64,000 bases of DNA, taken from contig NZ_VFQE01000002.1 of the NCBI RefSeq assembly GCF_006717095.1, positions 682,001 through 746,000 of the forward strand, read 5' to 3'. Shown in pieces: positions 51,752 through 60,895 of this stretch (positions are counted from its first letter, which is position 1; every line of letters starts with the position of its first letter). The stretch comes from Blastococcus colisei (lineage in GTDB: Bacteria > Actinomycetota > Actinomycetes > Mycobacteriales > Geodermatophilaceae). The notes under the pieces were generated by a model, which saw only the letters and a list, made by a program, of their open reading frames with translations, was not told the DNA's origin and searched no databases. The position numbers and the translations under genes were made by a program.

Positions 51752-51951
51752 GTGAAGGTGGAACAGGCGTAGGTCTCGGGCTCCCCCGGCTGGTTCACCG
51801 GCGTGTGAACCACGCGCCCCGCACCGCCGCAGCGGCAGAGGACGACGCGGTCGGCGTCGCGGTGAACTCGGTCCAGCACCTCGGCGTCACCGATCACGAG
51901 CGAAGCTTCCGCCTGCCCGAAGTGATCGGCAAGCACACCGAAGGCGAACAC
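51694..51951 (-). CDS. Hypothetical protein with two cysteine pairs
   Basis: Up to 85 residues from a GTG. Four Cys lie in RVVLCRCGGAGRVVHTPV and ETYACSTFTCTWDRP, a zinc-binding pattern, and the tail is Arg-rich. It overlaps the 5' end of the NUDIX gene on the same strand by 58 bp. No family recognised. Could be spurious because the region is G/C-rich, but the paired cysteines argue for a real small protein. Confidence 0.35.
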   Translation of the reverse strand: MFAFGVLADHFGQAEASLVIGDAEVLDRVHRDADRVVLCRCGGAGRVVHTPVNQPGEPETYACSTFTCTWDRPGPHEPRLPPRRR

Positions 51952-51993
51952 CGGGCAACCACGGGATCGGGCTAGGCGTGGCCGTCACGCAGG

Positions 51994-52179
51994 TCACCGC
52001 TGGGGGCGCATGGCCCTCAGCGCGAGCACCCCTGCGATCAGCGACACGATCAGCATCGCGGCGCCCGCGACGATCGTTCCGGTCGCGCCGAACCAGAAGA
52101 GCGCACCCGCGATCCCGAAGACGAGCACCAGCTCCACGATCACGACAACGGTCAGGAGAACTGCCAGGAACTTCCCCAC
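51994..52179 (-). CDS. Small two-helix membrane protein
   Basis: 61 residues from a GTG, or 76 if an upstream GTG is used: KFLAVLLTVVVIVELVLVFGIAGALFWFGATGT and IVAGAAMLIVSLIAGVLALRAM, two hydrophobic helices and a short basic tail. No motif suggests a function. It lies downstream of the repeat-protein gene on the same strand. Confidence 0.55.
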   Translation of the reverse strand: MGKFLAVLLTVVVIVELVLVFGIAGALFWFGATGTIVAGAAMLIVSLIAGVLALRAMRPQR

Positions 52180-52263
52180 GCGCCGGAGAGTGCCACACCC
52201 GGCCGGGGCCGTCAGCCCATCCACGGGTGGGCGGCGGGCGCCGCCGGCCGGCCTGTCAGCCGA

Positions 52264-54537
52264 TCAGTGGGATAGCTGGACCGGGAGGGTCTCGGTGCCC
52301 TCGGGGGCCGGGAGGTCCGCCGGCCCCGGCAGCTCCTCGGCGACCGGCGCCGCTTCCTCGGTCACCGGCTCCGTAACGGGCTCCACGGCCTGACTCACCG
52401 GCTCCACTGCCTGGGTCACCGGCTCGGCGACGGGCTCCACCGCTTGTGTCACCGGCTCCACTGCCTGGGTCACCGGCTCGGTGACGGGCTCCACGGCTTG
52501 AGTCACCGGCTCCACTGCCTGGGTCACCGGCTCGGTGACGGGCTCCACGGCTTGGGTCACGGGCTCGGTTACGGGCTCCACAACCTCGGCCACCGGCTCG
52601 GCGACCGGCTCCTCCACTGCCTGGGTCACCGGCTCGGCGACCGGCTCCTCCACTGCCTGGGTCACCGGCTCGGCGACCGGCTCCACGACCTCGGCCACCG
52701 GCTCCGCAGCCTGGGCCACCGGCTCGGTCACGGGCTCCACGACCTCGGTCACCGGCTCGGTCACCGGCTCCACGACCTCGGCCACCGGCTCCACGGCCTG
52801 GGCCACCGGCTCGGTCACGGGCTCCACGACCTCGGTCACCGGCTCCGCAGCCTGGGCCACCGGCTCGGTCACGGGCTCCACGACCTCGGTCACCGGCTCG
52901 GTCACCGGCTCCACGACCTCGGCCACCGGCTCCACAACCTCGGCCACCGGCTCGCTCACCGGCTCCACAACCTCGCCCACCGGCTCGGTCACGGGCTCCA
53001 CAACCTCGCCCACCGGCTCGGTCACGGGCTCCACAACCTCGGCCACCGGCTGCGTCACGGGCTCCACGACCTCGGCCACCGGCTGCGTCACGGGCTCCAC
53101 GGCCTCGGCCACCGGCTCGGTCACCGGCTCGGTCACCGGCTCCACGGCCTCGCCCACCGGCTCCGTCACCGGCTCCACAACCTCGCCCACCGGCTGCGTC
53201 ACGGGCTCCACAACCTCGCCCACCGGCTCCGTCACCGGCTCCACGGCCTCGCCCACCGGCTCCGTCACCGGCTCCACGGCCTCGCCCACCGGCTGCGTCA
53301 CTGGCTCCACAACCTCGGCCACCGGCTCCGTCACCGGCTCCACGGCCTCGCCCACCGGCTCGACCACCGGCTCGACCACCGGCTCGGTCACCGGCTCCAC
53401 GGCCTCGCCCACCGGCTCGACCACCGGCTCGGTCACCGGCTCCACGGCCTCGCCCACCGGCTCGACCACCGGCTCCGTCACCGGCTCCACAACCTCGGCC
53501 ACCGGCTGCGTCACTGGCTCCACAACCTCGGCCACCGGCTCGGTCACGGGCTCCACGGCCTCGGCCACCGGCTGCGTCACGGGCTCCACAACCTCGGCCA
53601 CCGGCTCGGTCACCGGCTCCACGGCCTCGCCCACCGGCTCGACCACCGGCTCCACGGCCTCGCCCACCGGCTCGACCACCGGCTCGGTCACCGGCTCCAC
53701 GGCCTCGCCCACCGGCTCGGTCACGGGCTCCACGGCCTCGGCCACCGGCTCGGTCACCGGCTCCACGGCCTCGCCCACCGGCTCGGTCACCGGCTCCACG
53801 GCCTCGCCCACCGGCTCGACCACCGACTCGGTCACCGGCTCCACCGCCGGGGCGGTCGTCGGCGGCACCGCCCCCACCAACGGTTCCTCGCCGTCCGGCT
53901 GCGACCCGCTGCTGTCCTGCGACGGACCGTCCGATACCTGCGGCGACCCGCCGGAAGGCGCGGTAGTCGGCTGCCCGGACCCGGGCGCTACCGGCGCACC
54001 GGGCGACGGCTGCGCACCGGGCGCACCGGCCGACGACGGGGCAACGAGCGCACCACGCGACGGCTGCGACCTTGCCGTGAACTGGGCCACTGCACCACCG
54101 GACGGATCCTGCGGCGCCGACCGCGAGCCGCTCGCCGCCGCTGTGCTCATCAGCGCCGCCTCGAGCAGCGGCGCATCCCGGCCTCCCGCGGACCAGAAGC
54201 TGCCCATGCCACCGGCGATCGGGGGGAGCTGCCGGCCGACCGGCGTGACGGCGGGACCTCCCGCGTCCCCGTCGCCCGGCCTCTCCGGCCACGCCTCGGA
54301 CGGCCCGTACGGCTGATCGGCGGTCCATCCGCCCGACTCCGGCTGCCCCACGACCAGGAGGACCGCCACGGCGGCAAGGGCCAGCGAACTGTTCGCACCC
54401 CACAGCGCCGGGATCGCCCGCTCCCGGAGGATCACTTCCCGCGCGTGGCCGTCCTCGGGAGCGCGATGCCGACCCGCGTGGGGCGCGCCACCCTGCCCGT
54501 CGGCGGGGGCCCGGTGCCGTCCACCCGGTCGGCTCAT
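52264..54537 (-). CDS. Membrane-anchored protein with a ~500-residue VEPVTEP repeat tail
   Basis: 757 residues. GGGAGG sits 7 nt before the ATG. The N-terminus is basic (PGGRHRAPADGQ), followed by one hydrophobic helix (SSLALAAVAVLLVVGQ, about residues 50-66), a Ser/Pro/Gly-rich linker, then about 45 imperfect 11-residue repeats of the type VEPVTEPVGEA, and a short end. The repeats are Pro/Glu/Val-rich and likely form an extended, acidic rod outside the cell, like wall-spanning proteins. No catalytic domain. It is divergent from a c-di-GMP gene pair, so an adhesin- or matrix-like role is a guess. Confidence 0.75.
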   Translation of the reverse strand: MSRPGGRHRAPADGQGGAPHAGRHRAPEDGHAREVILRERAIPALWGANSSLALAAVAVLLVVGQPESGGWTADQPYGPSEAWPERPGDGDAGGPAVTPVGRQLPPIAGGMGSFWSAGGRDAPLLEAALMSTAAASGSRSAPQDPSGGAVAQFTARSQPSRGALVAPSSAGAPGAQPSPGAPVAPGSGQPTTAPSGGSPQVSDGPSQDSSGSQPDGEEPLVGAVPPTTAPAVEPVTESVVEPVGEAVEPVTEPVGEAVEPVTEPVAEAVEPVTEPVGEAVEPVTEPVVEPVGEAVEPVVEPVGEAVEPVTEPVAEVVEPVTQPVAEAVEPVTEPVAEVVEPVTQPVAEVVEPVTEPVVEPVGEAVEPVTEPVVEPVGEAVEPVTEPVVEPVVEPVGEAVEPVTEPVAEVVEPVTQPVGEAVEPVTEPVGEAVEPVTEPVGEVVEPVTQPVGEVVEPVTEPVGEAVEPVTEPVTEPVAEAVEPVTQPVAEVVEPVTQPVAEVVEPVTEPVGEVVEPVTEPVGEVVEPVSEPVAEVVEPVAEVVEPVTEPVTEVVEPVTEPVAQAAEPVTEVVEPVTEPVAQAVEPVAEVVEPVTEPVTEVVEPVTEPVAQAAEPVAEVVEPVAEPVTQAVEEPVAEPVTQAVEEPVAEPVAEVVEPVTEPVTQAVEPVTEPVTQAVEPVTQAVEPVTEPVTQAVEPVTQAVEPVAEPVTQAVEPVSQAVEPVTEPVTEEAAPVAEELPGPADLPAPEGTETLPVQLSH
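52370..53850. repeat. Coding tandem repeat, ~33-bp period
   Basis: Nucleotide repeats built from words such as CACCGGCTCGGTCACGGG run for about 1.5 kb, encoding the VEPVTEPVGEA-type units. Repeats vary at defined positions (T/A/G after EPV), so it is a diverging minisatellite rather than a recent perfect expansion. Because of the composition, several other frames are also open here. Confidence 0.85.
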
Positions 54538-54799
54538 GGTCACCCCTCCCGCCGGGCTCGTGCGGCGTCAGCAATCCAAGGCTCGCTCCGGACGCGACAC
54601 CCGGCGAAGGAACGGGGCGCGTCCGCTGCGGCATTACGGAACGAGACCCCCTGCTACCCCGGCCCCCGTCTGGACACACCCGATTCCGGCCGCGCCGAAC
54701 CGGGGATCGGCGTCCGCGAACGATCGCGACGTCCCCCGAAGGGGTGACAGGCCGAGAACGGTGCTGCAGCACCCCCGGCGGGAGCCCGATCAGAGGCGT

Positions 54800-56716
54800 G
54801 TGACCACCGCCCCCGTCCCGGGGCAGCCAGCGGCTGCGTTCCCGGTCGCGTCCCCCAGCGGGCGCGCCGGACTCCTCGCCGTCCCCGTGGCCGTGGTCGC
54901 CGTCGCCGCGGTCGTGGTCGGCCTGCTGGCCGTGCCCACGGTTCTCGGCCTGGTCCTCGCCGGAACGGGGCTCGCCGTCCTGGTCTCCTTCCAGGCCACC
55001 CTGTGGACCCGCCAGCGCAGACTGACCGGGGCGCTGCAGCGCAGCCAGTCCTCGTTCCGGACGCTGGTGAAGAGCAGCGTCGACCCGGTCGTCATCCTCG
55101 ACGACCGATTCCGCGTCACCTTCGCCTCCCAGGGCATCGCCGACCTGCTCGGGTTCGACGCCGCCGCCGTGGTCGGGCTGCCGCTGCTCCGCGCCGTCCA
55201 CCCCGACGACCGCTCCGCCGTCTCCGGCATCCTGGACGCCGACCGCATCCGCCCCGAGGAACTCGCCGTCCGCACCGCGCGGATACGGCACGCCGACGGA
55301 CGGTGGCGGCTGATCCAGGCCACCGTCCGCGATCTGCGCGCCGACCCCGACGTCGGCGCGTTCGTCCTGTTCTGCCGCGACGCCTCCTCCCGCGTCCCCG
55401 CGGCCGGCATCGACCCCGACCTGCACGAGTTCTCCCTCACCGACCCCGTCACCGGCCTGCCCAACCGCGCGGCGCTGGTCCGCAGCCTGGGCGCCGTGCA
55501 GCGCGAGGCGCACCGCCGGTCGTTCTCCCTCGCCCTCGTGCGGATCAGCGGCCTGGCCTCGGAGATCCTCGCGCCCGACACCGAGACCGCCGTCCTGCGA
55601 TCGTTGACCGCCCGGCTCACCCGCGCCCTGCGCGGGGAGGACTGGCTGGCCCGCGGCAAGGACGGCGACTTCGTCGTCCTCGTCGACGGCAGCATCGCCG
55701 ACGCCGAGATCGTGGCCGCCCGCCTGGTCGCCGCCGTCGGCCCCGTGCCGATCCCCGGCGGCTCGCTCCGGCTGTCCGCCGTCGCCGGCGTGGCCGCGCT
55801 GTTCGCCGACGTCGACACCGGGGAGGCCCTGCGCCGCGGCGAGCTCGCCCTGCGCAGCGCCGCCACGGCCGGGCCCGGCTCGGTCCACCGCTACGACGAC
55901 GCCCTGCGCGTCGAGGAGGACCGCCGCGCCGCCCTGCGCACCGACCTCGACGGCGCGCTCGACCGCGGCGAGCTGCGGCTGGTCTTCCAGCCCGTCGTCG
56001 ACATCGTCATGCACCGCACCGTCTCCGTCGAGGCGCTGCTGCGCTGGCGGCACCCCCTCTTCGGCGAGGTCTCCCCCACCGAATTCGTGCCCCTGGCCGA
56101 GGAGTCCCCGCTGATCACCGAGCTCGGCCGGTGGGTGCTGCGCGAGGCGTGCGCCACCATCGCCGCCCTCGGCGATGCCGACCTGGGCGTCGCGGTCAAC
56201 GTGTCCGCCCGGCAGGTGCGCAGCGGCGAGCTCGTGCCCGACGTCATCAGCGCCCTGGAGACCAGCGGCCTGCCGTCCTCGCGCCTCATCGTCGAGATCA
56301 CCGAGTCGGTGCTGCTCGACGACTCGCACGTCATCGAGGACCTCACCGTCCTGCGCCGGCTCGGCGTCCGCGTCGCCGTCGACGACTTCGGCACCGGCTG
56401 GTCGTCGCTGGCCTACCTGGTCGGCATGCCCGTCGACGTCCTCAAGATGGACCAGTACTTCCTCTCCGACGTCGAGCACGACCCTGCCCGGCGCGCCATG
56501 TGCCGGGCGGTGCTGCAGCTGGGCTCCAGCCTCGACCTGCCCGTCATCGTCGAGGGGGTCACGAACGAGGCCGTCCTCACCCTGCTCCGGGACATGGGGC
56601 ACCGGTACCTCCAGGGCTACGTCTTCGCCCGGCCGCTCGAGGCCGGCCAGCTCGCCGCCGGCGAGTGGGACATGCGGAGCGCGCTGCCCGATGCCGTGAC
56701 CCCGGCGCAGTCGTGA
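54800..56716 (+). CDS. PAS-GGDEF-EAL protein with degenerate GGDEF, intact EAL
   Basis: 638 residues: two N-terminal transmembrane helices (LLAVPVAVVAVAAVVVGLLAV and the next), a PAS domain (VKSSVDPVVILDDRFRVTFAS), a GGDEF-fold domain (DPVTGLPNRAAL) whose active-site loop reads ARGKDGDFVVLV, so it cannot make c-di-GMP, and a full EAL domain (SVEALLRWRHP, VAVNVSARQV, IVEITESVLLDD, VDDFGTGWSSLAYL, VIVEGVTNE). It should hydrolyse c-di-GMP to pGpG. The GTG start has GGGAG 13 nt upstream. Its stop overlaps the next gene's start. Confidence 0.88.
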   Translation: MTTAPVPGQPAAAFPVASPSGRAGLLAVPVAVVAVAAVVVGLLAVPTVLGLVLAGTGLAVLVSFQATLWTRQRRLTGALQRSQSSFRTLVKSSVDPVVILDDRFRVTFASQGIADLLGFDAAAVVGLPLLRAVHPDDRSAVSGILDADRIRPEELAVRTARIRHADGRWRLIQATVRDLRADPDVGAFVLFCRDASSRVPAAGIDPDLHEFSLTDPVTGLPNRAALVRSLGAVQREAHRRSFSLALVRISGLASEILAPDTETAVLRSLTARLTRALRGEDWLARGKDGDFVVLVDGSIADAEIVAARLVAAVGPVPIPGGSLRLSAVAGVAALFADVDTGEALRRGELALRSAATAGPGSVHRYDDALRVEEDRRAALRTDLDGALDRGELRLVFQPVVDIVMHRTVSVEALLRWRHPLFGEVSPTEFVPLAEESPLITELGRWVLREACATIAALGDADLGVAVNVSARQVRSGELVPDVISALETSGLPSSRLIVEITESVLLDDSHVIEDLTVLRRLGVRVAVDDFGTGWSSLAYLVGMPVDVLKMDQYFLSDVEHDPARRAMCRAVLQLGSSLDLPVIVEGVTNEAVLTLLRDMGHRYLQGYVFARPLEAGQLAAGEWDMRSALPDAVTPAQS

Positions 56717-59286
56717 TCGCGCTACGGAGCGTCCCCTGGGGCGTCCGGACGGCGGTGCCGCTGGCCCTGGTCGGCCTCGCGTTGGCCGTGCCGTTCAGCG
56801 CGCCCGACGGCACCGGCATGCAGTGGGACGAGCTGGTCCTCGGCTCGTTGGCGTCGATGGTGGCCTGGTCGATGTTCCGCCGGCTGCGCACGATGGACCG
56901 CGACGTCGCCCGCCCCTGGTACCCCACCGCGTTCGGGGCGGTGTTCTTCGCCCTCGCGCAGCTGCTGGCCGGGTCCTTCCCCGGCCCGGGGCTCGACGGG
57001 TTCGGGTTCGACGACGTCATCCTCTTCTTCGGTGCGACCTCGCCAGTGGTCACCGCCGGGATGCTGGCCCGCCGGGTCAGCCGCACCCGCTGGTCCGTGC
57101 TCGTCGTCGAAGGCGCGCTCATCACCACCGCGATGCTCGTCGTCACCGAGGTGCTGCACGCGGCGCTGATCGACCCGGTCGAGGCGCCGGATGCCCTCCG
57201 CACCCTCGTCTTCGCGTACGGCGCCTACGGGGCGCTCATGCTCGGCGGCATCGGCGCCCTCTGCACGGTCTCCACCGCCGCTCTGCGCAGCGCGTCCACC
57301 GTGCTCATCGTGGCCGTCACCTGCCAGTCGGCGGCCGCCGGGGCCGAGGCGATCGCCATCGTGTCGCCGGCGACGATGTGGACCGCGGTCTCCGACGCCT
57401 CCGTCGCCGCGGCCATGCTGGCCTCGACCCTGGCCGTGCACCTGGCCCCGTTGCGCCTCCCCGAGCGGGGGCCACGAGCCTCGGCGCCGGTCGTCAGCCC
57501 CGTGGGGCTGGCGATGATCACCAACTCCATGCTCACCCTGCCGGCCGCCCTCATCGGCGGGCTGCTGTGGGACGTGCCCTTCTCCGCCGGCGCCCAGCTC
57601 GGCTGTGCCCTCGTCTTCGGGCTCACCGCGCTCCGGTCGTTCATGCGCGTCCGCGACGACGGGCGGGTGATCGAGGACCTCGTGCGCAGCGAAGAGGACT
57701 TCCGCGAGCTCATCGAGGCCAGCTCCGACGGCATCGCGATCATGGACGGCGAGTTCCGCCTGCTGTTCACCTCGCCGGCGGCGCGCAGCCTCCTCGGCAT
57801 CGATTCGAGCGCTCAGGACGCCGTCTCACTGCTCGACCTCGTCGACCCCGCCGACCGGGACACCGTCCGCGCCGCCACCCTCGACGTCCCCGCCGGGGAA
57901 GGCGCGCCCCTGCACTTCCGGGTCGTCCCGGCCGACGGCTCGCACAGCGAACTGGAGGCCACCTCCACCGAGCGCCCCGGCAGCGGGCGCCGGGTGCTCT
58001 ACCTGCGCGACGTCACCACTCGCCGCCGCCGCGAACGCGAGCTCGAGCGCATGGCCTACACCGACCACCTCACCGGCCTGCCCAACCGCGCGACGCTGTT
58101 CCGGGAGCTGGCCACGCCGTCCGTCGACGACCGCTGCCTGCTGGTCCTCGACCTCGACGGGTTCAAGGCGGTCAACGACGTCGCCGGGCACGAGGCCGGC
58201 GACCACCTGCTGGTCGAGGTGGCCCGCCGGCTGCACACCGTCGTCCGCGAGGACGACCTGGTCGCCCGTCTCGGCGGCGACGAGTTCGCCGTCCTGGTCA
58301 CCGGCACCCTCGCCGAGGCCCAGGACGTCGCCCAGCGCGTCGTCGACGTCCTCGGCATGCCCTACCGCACCGCCGACGGCGCCTTCGCCGTCGGCGCCAG
58401 CGTCGGCGTCGCCGCACTCGGCGCGGCCGGCGGACAGGTCGCCTTCAGGGAGGCCGACGCCGCCCTGCGCGCCGCCAAGCAGGCCGGCAAGGGCTGCGTG
58501 CGGACCGCCGACGCCCCGGCCCCCTCCCACGTCGAGGCCCATCCGGACTTCGCCGACGTCGTGGCCGAGGGCCTGTTCTCCGTCCGCATGGACGCCGCCT
58601 GCCACCCGGACGGCCGGATCGCACTGGTCCACGCGACGCCGAGCTGGAGCCACCCCGACCACCCCGCCGTCCAGAACCTGGAGCTGTGGGGCTTCGCCGG
58701 ACGCCAGGGACGCGCCACCGAGCTGCGGACCTGGCTGCTGCACCAGGCCTGCCGGGAGGTCGCCGCGCTGCCCGACGAGCGGGTCGACGTCGCGGTCAGC
58801 CTCCCCGCCGGCTTCGTCCCCGCCGAGGGCCTGGCCGCCGAGATCGCCGCCGCCCTGGACGCGTCCGGCCTGGCCGCCTCCCGGCTGATGCTGTCGTTCA
58901 CCGAGGAGACCCTGCTCACCGGCTCGGCCGCGCTCGTCCCGGAGCTGGAGGCCGTCCGCAGGAGCGGCGTGCGCCTCTGCCTGGACAACTACGGCATGGG
59001 CCACAGCCTCTTCGCCCTGCTGGCCCGCGTCCACCTCGACGCCGTCCGCCTGGACCTCAACGGCCTCTCCTCCCGCGACGACACCACCCGCGCCCTGCAG
59101 GTGCTGGCGGCCATCGTCCGGACCAACACCGGCTTCGGTCTGACCACCATCGCCGGCGGGGTGAGCACGCCCGAGGTGCGCGAGGCCGTCGTCGCCACGG
59201 GGGTGCAGCTGCTGCACGGCCGCAGCGAGCCGCACGACCTGACCGCCGCCGAGGTCGCCGCCCTGCTGACGGTCCCCGCCGTCTGA
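56713..59286 (+). CDS. Membrane PAS-GGDEF-EAL protein with intact GGDEF, degenerate EAL
   Basis: 857 residues starting at a GTG that overlaps the upstream stop (GTGA). About eight N-terminal membrane helices (residues 10-310, a MASE-like sensor), a PAS domain (IEASSDGIAIMDGEFRLLFTS), a GGDEF domain with exact motif RLGGDEFAVLV and DHLTGLPNRATLF, then an EAL-like domain in which E-A-L is replaced (GRIALVHATPSWSHP), DDFGTGYSS is replaced by LDNYGMGHSLF, and the catalytic Glu/Asp set is lost. It should make c-di-GMP, while the EAL part acts at most as a sensor. Confidence 0.88.
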   Translation: MIALRSVPWGVRTAVPLALVGLALAVPFSAPDGTGMQWDELVLGSLASMVAWSMFRRLRTMDRDVARPWYPTAFGAVFFALAQLLAGSFPGPGLDGFGFDDVILFFGATSPVVTAGMLARRVSRTRWSVLVVEGALITTAMLVVTEVLHAALIDPVEAPDALRTLVFAYGAYGALMLGGIGALCTVSTAALRSASTVLIVAVTCQSAAAGAEAIAIVSPATMWTAVSDASVAAAMLASTLAVHLAPLRLPERGPRASAPVVSPVGLAMITNSMLTLPAALIGGLLWDVPFSAGAQLGCALVFGLTALRSFMRVRDDGRVIEDLVRSEEDFRELIEASSDGIAIMDGEFRLLFTSPAARSLLGIDSSAQDAVSLLDLVDPADRDTVRAATLDVPAGEGAPLHFRVVPADGSHSELEATSTERPGSGRRVLYLRDVTTRRRRERELERMAYTDHLTGLPNRATLFRELATPSVDDRCLLVLDLDGFKAVNDVAGHEAGDHLLVEVARRLHTVVREDDLVARLGGDEFAVLVTGTLAEAQDVAQRVVDVLGMPYRTADGAFAVGASVGVAALGAAGGQVAFREADAALRAAKQAGKGCVRTADAPAPSHVEAHPDFADVVAEGLFSVRMDAACHPDGRIALVHATPSWSHPDHPAVQNLELWGFAGRQGRATELRTWLLHQACREVAALPDERVDVAVSLPAGFVPAEGLAAEIAAALDASGLAASRLMLSFTEETLLTGSAALVPELEAVRRSGVRLCLDNYGMGHSLFALLARVHLDAVRLDLNGLSSRDDTTRALQVLAAIVRTNTGFGLTTIAGGVSTPEVREAVVATGVQLLHGRSEPHDLTAAEVAALLTVPAV

Positions 59287-59462
59287 GTCGTGCGCGTCCC
59301 ACCCGCCAAAGTGGCCACGATGGCGGAAACGGGGCTCGGGTCAGCGCCCTGGCCATAAACGCCGGACCCTGGGCTCAGGGTTTCCACCCATTTCCGGCGC
59401 CGGCACCCCCATACGGGCGCAAACGCCTTGGGACTGTCACTACCCCCGCGAATACTGACGCC

Positions 59463-60269
59463 GTGACCAGCCCGGTGCTGCACTTCCTGGGCCACTCGAC
59501 CGTCCGCGTCGAGATGGCCGGACGCACCGTGCTCACCGATCCCGTGCTCGCCCCCACCGTGGGTCTGCTCCGCCGCGTCGTGTCCCTGCCCGACCCGGCG
59601 ACGTGGGCCGGGGTCGACCTCGTCCTGATCAGCCATCTGCACGGCGACCACCTGCACATCCCCTCCCTGCGCACGGTCGGGCCCCGCACCCGGATCGTGG
59701 TGCCGCGCGGCGCCGGCGAGTGGCTGCGCGGCCGAGGGTTCCCCCGCGTCGACGAGCTCTCGGCCGGCGAGTCGCTGCCCGACGGCGAGCTGCGGATCAC
59801 CGCCGTCCGCGCCGAGCACAGCGGCCACCGCTGGGGCCCCCGCTCCACGCACGGGCCCGACACCGAGGCGATCGGCTTCCTGCTCGAGGGCGGCGGCTCG
59901 TGCGTCTACGTCAGCGGCGACACCGGGGTCTTTCAGGGGATGGGCGTGCTGCGGGACCGGGACGTCGACGTCGCCCTGCTGCCTGTCTGGGGCTGGGGCC
60001 CGACCCTGGGTCCCGGCCACCTCGACCCGGTCGGCGCCGCGGACGCCGCCGCCCTGATCCGGCCGCGGATCGCCGTCCCGGTCCACTGGGGCACGCTCAC
60101 CGTCGCGGGGATGACATCGGTCCCCTCCCCGCTGCGCGCCCGCATGCGGCGGCTGCTGGTCGACCCACCCCACGCGTTCGCCACCGAGGTCGCCGCGCGC
60201 GGTCTGCCGACCCGCGTCGTCGTCACCGCCCCCGGCTCCGCCGTCGACCTGTCGGTGGCCGAGACATGA
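59463..60269 (+). CDS. MBL-fold metal-dependent hydrolase (UlaG-like)
   Basis: 268 residues. The metallo-beta-lactamase signature is LISHLHGDHLHIPSLR, with VRAEHSGHRWG, YVSGDTGVF and the C-terminal IAVPVHWGTL supplying the other metal ligands. It begins FLGHSTVRVEMAGRTVLTDPV, as in UlaG/RomA-type lactonases or phosphodiesterases. The GTG has little leader with a ribosome site nearby. The 176 bp upstream hold nothing else. It starts a tightly coupled operon with DedA and phosphatase genes. Confidence 0.88.
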   Translation: MTSPVLHFLGHSTVRVEMAGRTVLTDPVLAPTVGLLRRVVSLPDPATWAGVDLVLISHLHGDHLHIPSLRTVGPRTRIVVPRGAGEWLRGRGFPRVDELSAGESLPDGELRITAVRAEHSGHRWGPRSTHGPDTEAIGFLLEGGGSCVYVSGDTGVFQGMGVLRDRDVDVALLPVWGWGPTLGPGHLDPVGAADAAALIRPRIAVPVHWGTLTVAGMTSVPSPLRARMRRLLVDPPHAFATEVAARGLPTRVVVTAPGSAVDLSVAET

Positions 60270-60895
60270 ACCTCGACGTGCTCACCAGCGCCTGGGACGG
60301 CGACACCGCCGTCGGCTATCCGCTGCTGTTCGGGCTGGTGCTGCTGGGCTCCGTCGTCCCGGTGGTGCCGACCGGCCTCGTCGTCGGCACGGCCGCGGCC
60401 TTCGCCATGACCACCGCCGGCCTCGGGCTGGCGCTGGTGCTCGCCGTGGCCACCCTCGCCGCGCTCACCGGCGACCTGGTCACCTTCGCGATCTGCCGGT
60501 TCGGCGGCCCGTCGGCGGTCCGGTGGGTCACCCGCGGCCAGCACGCCGACCGCCTCGACCAGGTGCGCGAGCAGTTCCGGCGGCACGGCTGGCAGATCAT
60601 CGTGGCCGGACGGCTGCTGCCCGCCGGCCGCATCCCGGTCCTGGCCGCAGCGGGGGCGCTGACCTATCCCTGGCGCCGGCTGGTGCCGGCGTCCCTGCTC
60701 GCCGCCTTCCTGTGGGCGCTGGCCTACGCGCTGCTCGGCGTGGTCAGCGGCGGCATCTTCGACTCCCCGCTGGTCGCCATGCTGGTCGCCACCGTGCTGG
60801 TGCTCGCGGTCAGCGCGGTGCTGAACCTGATTGGCAACCGGCGCCGCCGAACCGTGCCGGCGGCCGCCGAGCCCGAACCCTGCGAGACCGTGTGA
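60266..60895 (+). CDS. DedA family membrane protein
   Basis: 209 residues with about five helices. The SNARE-associated/DedA domain shows GDLVTFAICRFGG, a conserved basic segment FRRHGWQIIVAGRLLPAGRIPVLAAAG (the R-x-(I/L)PG-like motif) and the terminal helices. DedA proteins help flip undecaprenyl phosphate or phospholipids across the membrane. Start overlaps the MBL stop (ATGA), and the stop overlaps the next start (GTGA). A role in recycling lipid carriers for surface polymers is plausible. Confidence 0.88.
   Translation: MNLDVLTSAWDGDTAVGYPLLFGLVLLGSVVPVVPTGLVVGTAAAFAMTTAGLGLALVLAVATLAALTGDLVTFAICRFGGPSAVRWVTRGQHADRLDQVREQFRRHGWQIIVAGRLLPAGRIPVLAAAGALTYPWRRLVPASLLAAFLWALAYALLGVVSGGIFDSPLVAMLVATVLVLAVSAVLNLIGNRRRRTVPAAAEPEPCETV

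Noticed and set aside
52370-53850. CRISPR-like array
   Set aside because: Repeats are directly adjacent without unique spacers, vary at codon positions and encode protein; no cas genes are present.
52535-54316. Long plus-strand open frame of TGSTTSATGS-type repeats
   Set aside because: It is the antisense of the VEPVTEP repeat gene; the 33-bp repeat lacks stops in several frames. The minus-strand frame has the ribosome site, membrane helix and sensible termini.
54790-56602. Minus-strand open frames across the GGDEF/EAL genes
   Set aside because: They mirror real plus-strand domains (PAS, GGDEF, EAL) and are Arg/Ser-rich without motifs.
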